Of a stretch of DNA of 64,000 nucleotides, positions 62,390 through 64,000 are shown one piece after another. The notes under the pieces were generated by a model, which worked only from the letters and a program-made list of their open reading frames with translations, had not been told where the DNA came from and did not search any database. The position numbers and the translations under genes were made by a program. This stretch comes from Faunimonas pinastri (GTDB lineage Bacteria > Pseudomonadota > Alphaproteobacteria > Rhizobiales > Afifellaceae): contig NZ_FOFG01000011.1 in NCBI RefSeq assembly GCF_900110915.1, positions 1 through 64,000 of the forward strand. The letters are read 5' to 3'. Each line of letters opens with the position of its first letter. The stretch's first letter is position 1.

Positions 62390-62624
62390 TGACCCCCATG
62401 CTTTTTCCGCGAGCGCATAACTGTACTCTCATCCGGCTGAGATCCCGCCTTGGGGGAAGTTTGTCAGCGCGGGTTCCGGCCCCCGATCCCAGGCAGCCTC
62501 GGAGATGATGACGACCATCTCGACCGATCCTAACCCCGGGCGCCGCCGCCTGCATCGCGCTCAACCGGGAACCTCCGCCCCACGACCCGCAACCCGTCGC
62601 CAGAGCGCATCAAAGAGACACTCG

Positions 62625-62984
62625 TTACGGCGACACGCCCGGCACATCGTTTACGTCGTCGTAGACTGGCAAACCCCGTTCTCGTGCCCGGCGAACATCG
62701 TTATCGGCACCTTTCGATGCGCCAGGCAGACGCAGCACGGCGTCACAGACATGCAGCAGGCGCTCCGCCGCGGGGTAGAAGATCTGGTCGTAGAGCTCGT
62801 CGCCCGATGCCGTTCCACCCGCCGAACGCCAGACGGGCATTGCCACCCATTCGCCAATCATGGGAACGTGCCCTGCTCGGAACAGCGGCCAGGACACCTC
62901 TTCGAGGCGCCGAAGGTTGGCTGCCATTTTCTCTGGATCGTCCCCGGTTCCGGAGCGGTAGGGTCCCGCGATGAGGATCAGCAT
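62625..62984 (-). CDS. DUF4406 domain protein (nucleoside deoxyribosyltransferase-like)
   Basis: A 119-residue protein: MLILIAGPYRSGTGDDPEKMAANLRRLEEVSWPLFRAGHVPMIGEWVAMPVW, then DQIFYPAAERLLHVCDAVLRLPGASKGADNDVRRARERGLPVYDDVNDVPG. This is the DUF4406 pattern, related to nucleoside 2-deoxyribosyltransferases (GPYxG near the N-terminus and a conserved Asp pair), though members of this small group are largely uncharacterised. It overlaps the NudK gene by 7 nt, so the pair is co-translated. Confidence 0.8.
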   Translation of the reverse strand: MLILIAGPYRSGTGDDPEKMAANLRRLEEVSWPLFRAGHVPMIGEWVAMPVWRSAGGTASGDELYDQIFYPAAERLLHVCDAVLRLPGASKGADNDVRRARERGLPVYDDVNDVPGVSP

Positions 62985-63592
62985 TGCTCGGCTTGCGCGC
63001 TCGATGCCGCCGGTGGGAGAAGGTTCAGGGCAGCGTACTGCAACAGCATGATCGTCTTGCCGTCCCGGATCGTACCGGAGGCGATCATTGCCAACGCCTT
63101 ATCGATACCGACTTCGAGGACCGCGATGTCCTCACCCTCAGCCTCGTTGCCGCCGCCTTGAGACGCGCGGTCGCCGGGCTCGTACTCGCCGACGAAGAAG
63201 TGGAGGCGTTCCGTCACTGAGCCGGGACTCATGAAGGCATCAAAGACCTGACGAACCTCGCGCACCCGGAAGCCCGTCTCCTCCTCCGTCTCCGCACGGA
63301 TGCGCTTCTCGGGATCGGCATTGTCGAGAAGCCCGGCCGGTGTCTCGATCAGCAGGTCATCGTGTCCGTTGACGAAGGCCGGATAGCGGAACTGCCGGGT
63401 GAGGACCACCGTGCGTCGATGGGGATCGTAGAGGAGGATGGTCGCCCCGTTTCCCCGGTCATAGGTCTCTCGGGACTGGCGCTGCCATTTTCCGTCGCCC
63501 CGCTGGAACGAGAACGTGGTCTTCTTCAGGACGTACCAGTCGTCGGACAGGACGGTCACGTCCTCCAGGCGGATGCGGTGGGCGATGCTCAC
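62978..63592 (-). CDS. nudK: NudK GDP-mannose pyrophosphatase
   Basis: A 204-residue Nudix hydrolase. The Nudix box is AGLLDNADPEKRIRAETEEETGF (near residue 95), and the flanking sequence SFQRGDGKWQRQSRETYDRGNGATILLYDPHRRTVVLTRQFRYPAF and FDAFMSPGSVTERLHFFVGEYEPGDRASQGGGNEAEGEDIAVLEV follows NudK, which hydrolyses GDP-mannose. It is coupled to DUF4406 and divergent from the DeoR gene, with three TCGTGCA repeats between them. Confidence 0.9.
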   Translation of the reverse strand: MSIAHRIRLEDVTVLSDDWYVLKKTTFSFQRGDGKWQRQSRETYDRGNGATILLYDPHRRTVVLTRQFRYPAFVNGHDDLLIETPAGLLDNADPEKRIRAETEEETGFRVREVRQVFDAFMSPGSVTERLHFFVGEYEPGDRASQGGGNEAEGEDIAVLEVGIDKALAMIASGTIRDGKTIMLLQYAALNLLPPAASSAQAEQC

Positions 63593-63650
63593 GAAAGACC
63601 CTCAACCATTCATAGGGGCGCTGATGACGCCTCTGGATATCGGCAAGGTT

Positions 63651-63690
63651 TCGTGCAATGTCGTGCAGAGTCAAGTAAGTTCGTGCAATC
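63651..63690. promoter_or_regulatory. helically phased direct repeats, candidate DeoR operator
   Basis: TCGTGCA occurs at 63651, 63661 and 63681, that is 10 and 20 bp apart, so all three copies lie on the same face of the helix. They stand between nudK and the deoR-type gene. Confidence 0.55.
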
Positions 63691-63698
63691 GGGGCTGT

Positions 63699-64000
63699 AT
63701 GATGCTGACGACGGAGCGCAAGGCACTGATCCTTCAGAGGCTGCGGCAGGACGGCCGTTTGATCGCAAAGGCGTTCAGTCAACAGCTGGGCGTATCGGAG
63801 GATACGATCCGCCGCGACCTGCGCGAACTCGCTGGCGAAGGTCTGCTGCAAAGGGTCCATGGCGGTGCGTTGCCCGCCTCGCCAGCCGTCGCGGATTTCA
63901 CCGAGCGCGCGCAGGCTCGAACGTCCGCCAAAGCTGCCCTCGGGAGCGCTGCCGCCGGATTGATCCGGCCAGGGCAGATCATCTTCCTCGATGGCGGCAC
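63699..64000 (+). CDS. DeoR-family transcriptional regulator, N-terminal part
   Basis: A frame starting ATG 63699 runs off the window edge after about 100 residues. The N-terminal HTH is typical of DeoR/GlpR regulators: MLTTERKALILQRLRQDGRLIAKAFSQQLGVSEDTIRRDLRELAGEGLLQRVHGGALP, with the SxxTIRRDLxxL recognition helix and the (Q)RVHGGA wing. The start of the sugar-phosphate-sensing domain (GLIRPGQIIFLDGG) follows. It is divergent from nudK and DUF4406, which it may control through the TCGTGCA repeats. Confidence 0.9.
   Translation, partial: MMLTTERKALILQRLRQDGRLIAKAFSQQLGVSEDTIRRDLRELAGEGLLQRVHGGALPASPAVADFTERAQARTSAKAALGSAAAGLIRPGQIIFLDGG

Overview
The window looks like a piece of a GC-rich alphaproteobacterial chromosome, most likely of the order Hyphomicrobiales (Rhizobiales). 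Supporting evidence is a CDP-alcohol-type phosphatidylcholine synthase (PcsA), an invasion-associated locus B (IalB) protein, a DUF1236 protein, an NDUFS4-like complex I accessory subunit, HspQ, an OmpW porin, many periplasmic-binding-protein ABC systems, and promoters resembling the EcfG general-stress consensus. No CRISPR array, prophage, plasmid origin or rRNA is visible. The only mobile element is the 3' end of an IS5-family transposase at the left edge.

Layout. 1-10 kb: IS remnant, an orphan ThiY-like binding protein with an 18-bp palindrome before its start, a DUF1236 protein behind an EcfG-type promoter, OmpW, tRNA-Arg(TCT), complex I subunit, tRNA-Pro(TGG), an orphan GT-B glycosyltransferase, DUF930, a metallo-beta-lactamase hydrolase with a small membrane protein, and a short phosphonate cluster (DUF1045-phnM-phnN). 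10-17.7 kb: an orphan YejA-like binding protein, IalB, HspQ, a lipid A acyltransferase, a UbiH-type monooxygenase, PcsA and TerC. 17.8-22.6 kb: a BMP-family nucleoside-type ABC importer. 22.6-27.9 kb: FUSC exporter, glycine-zipper lipoprotein, L,D-transpeptidase and a second lipid A acyltransferase paralogue.

Two catabolic gene sets dominate the middle. The first (28.0-37.4 kb) is a LysR gene divergent from a tightly coupled operon: a family-5 binding protein, a DapA-family lyase/aldolase, two tandem nucleoside hydrolases and a complete Dpp-type transporter. It suggests uptake and cleavage of an N-ribosylated compound. The second (42.0-51.4 kb) has two arms: a SelA-like PLP enzyme plus an IclR regulator on the + strand, and a Dpp-type transporter, a COG3964 amidohydrolase and a RidA deaminase on the - strand. 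The two outer promoters share a sequence motif, so the arms look like one regulon. I infer import, deacylation, PLP-dependent elimination and RidA imine hydrolysis of an unknown N-acylated amino compound. Between the two sets lie leuA, a YbaK-type deacylase, an AhpD-like protein with a divergent MarR regulator, and a secreted protein of unknown function.

51.6-64 kb: a Pro/His-rich secreted protein, a GGDEF diguanylate cyclase, an alpha/beta hydrolase, a secreted tannase/feruloyl esterase with a second secreted esterase, an LprI-like protein, a TSUP exporter divergent from a LysR regulator, a coupled hydrolase/catalase-like pair behind an EcfG-like promoter, a DUF4406-NudK pair, and the 5' part of a DeoR-family regulator cut off by the window end.

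Functions are inferred from family-level pattern recognition of the translated sequences. No database search was run, so substrates of transporters and enzymes are hypotheses.
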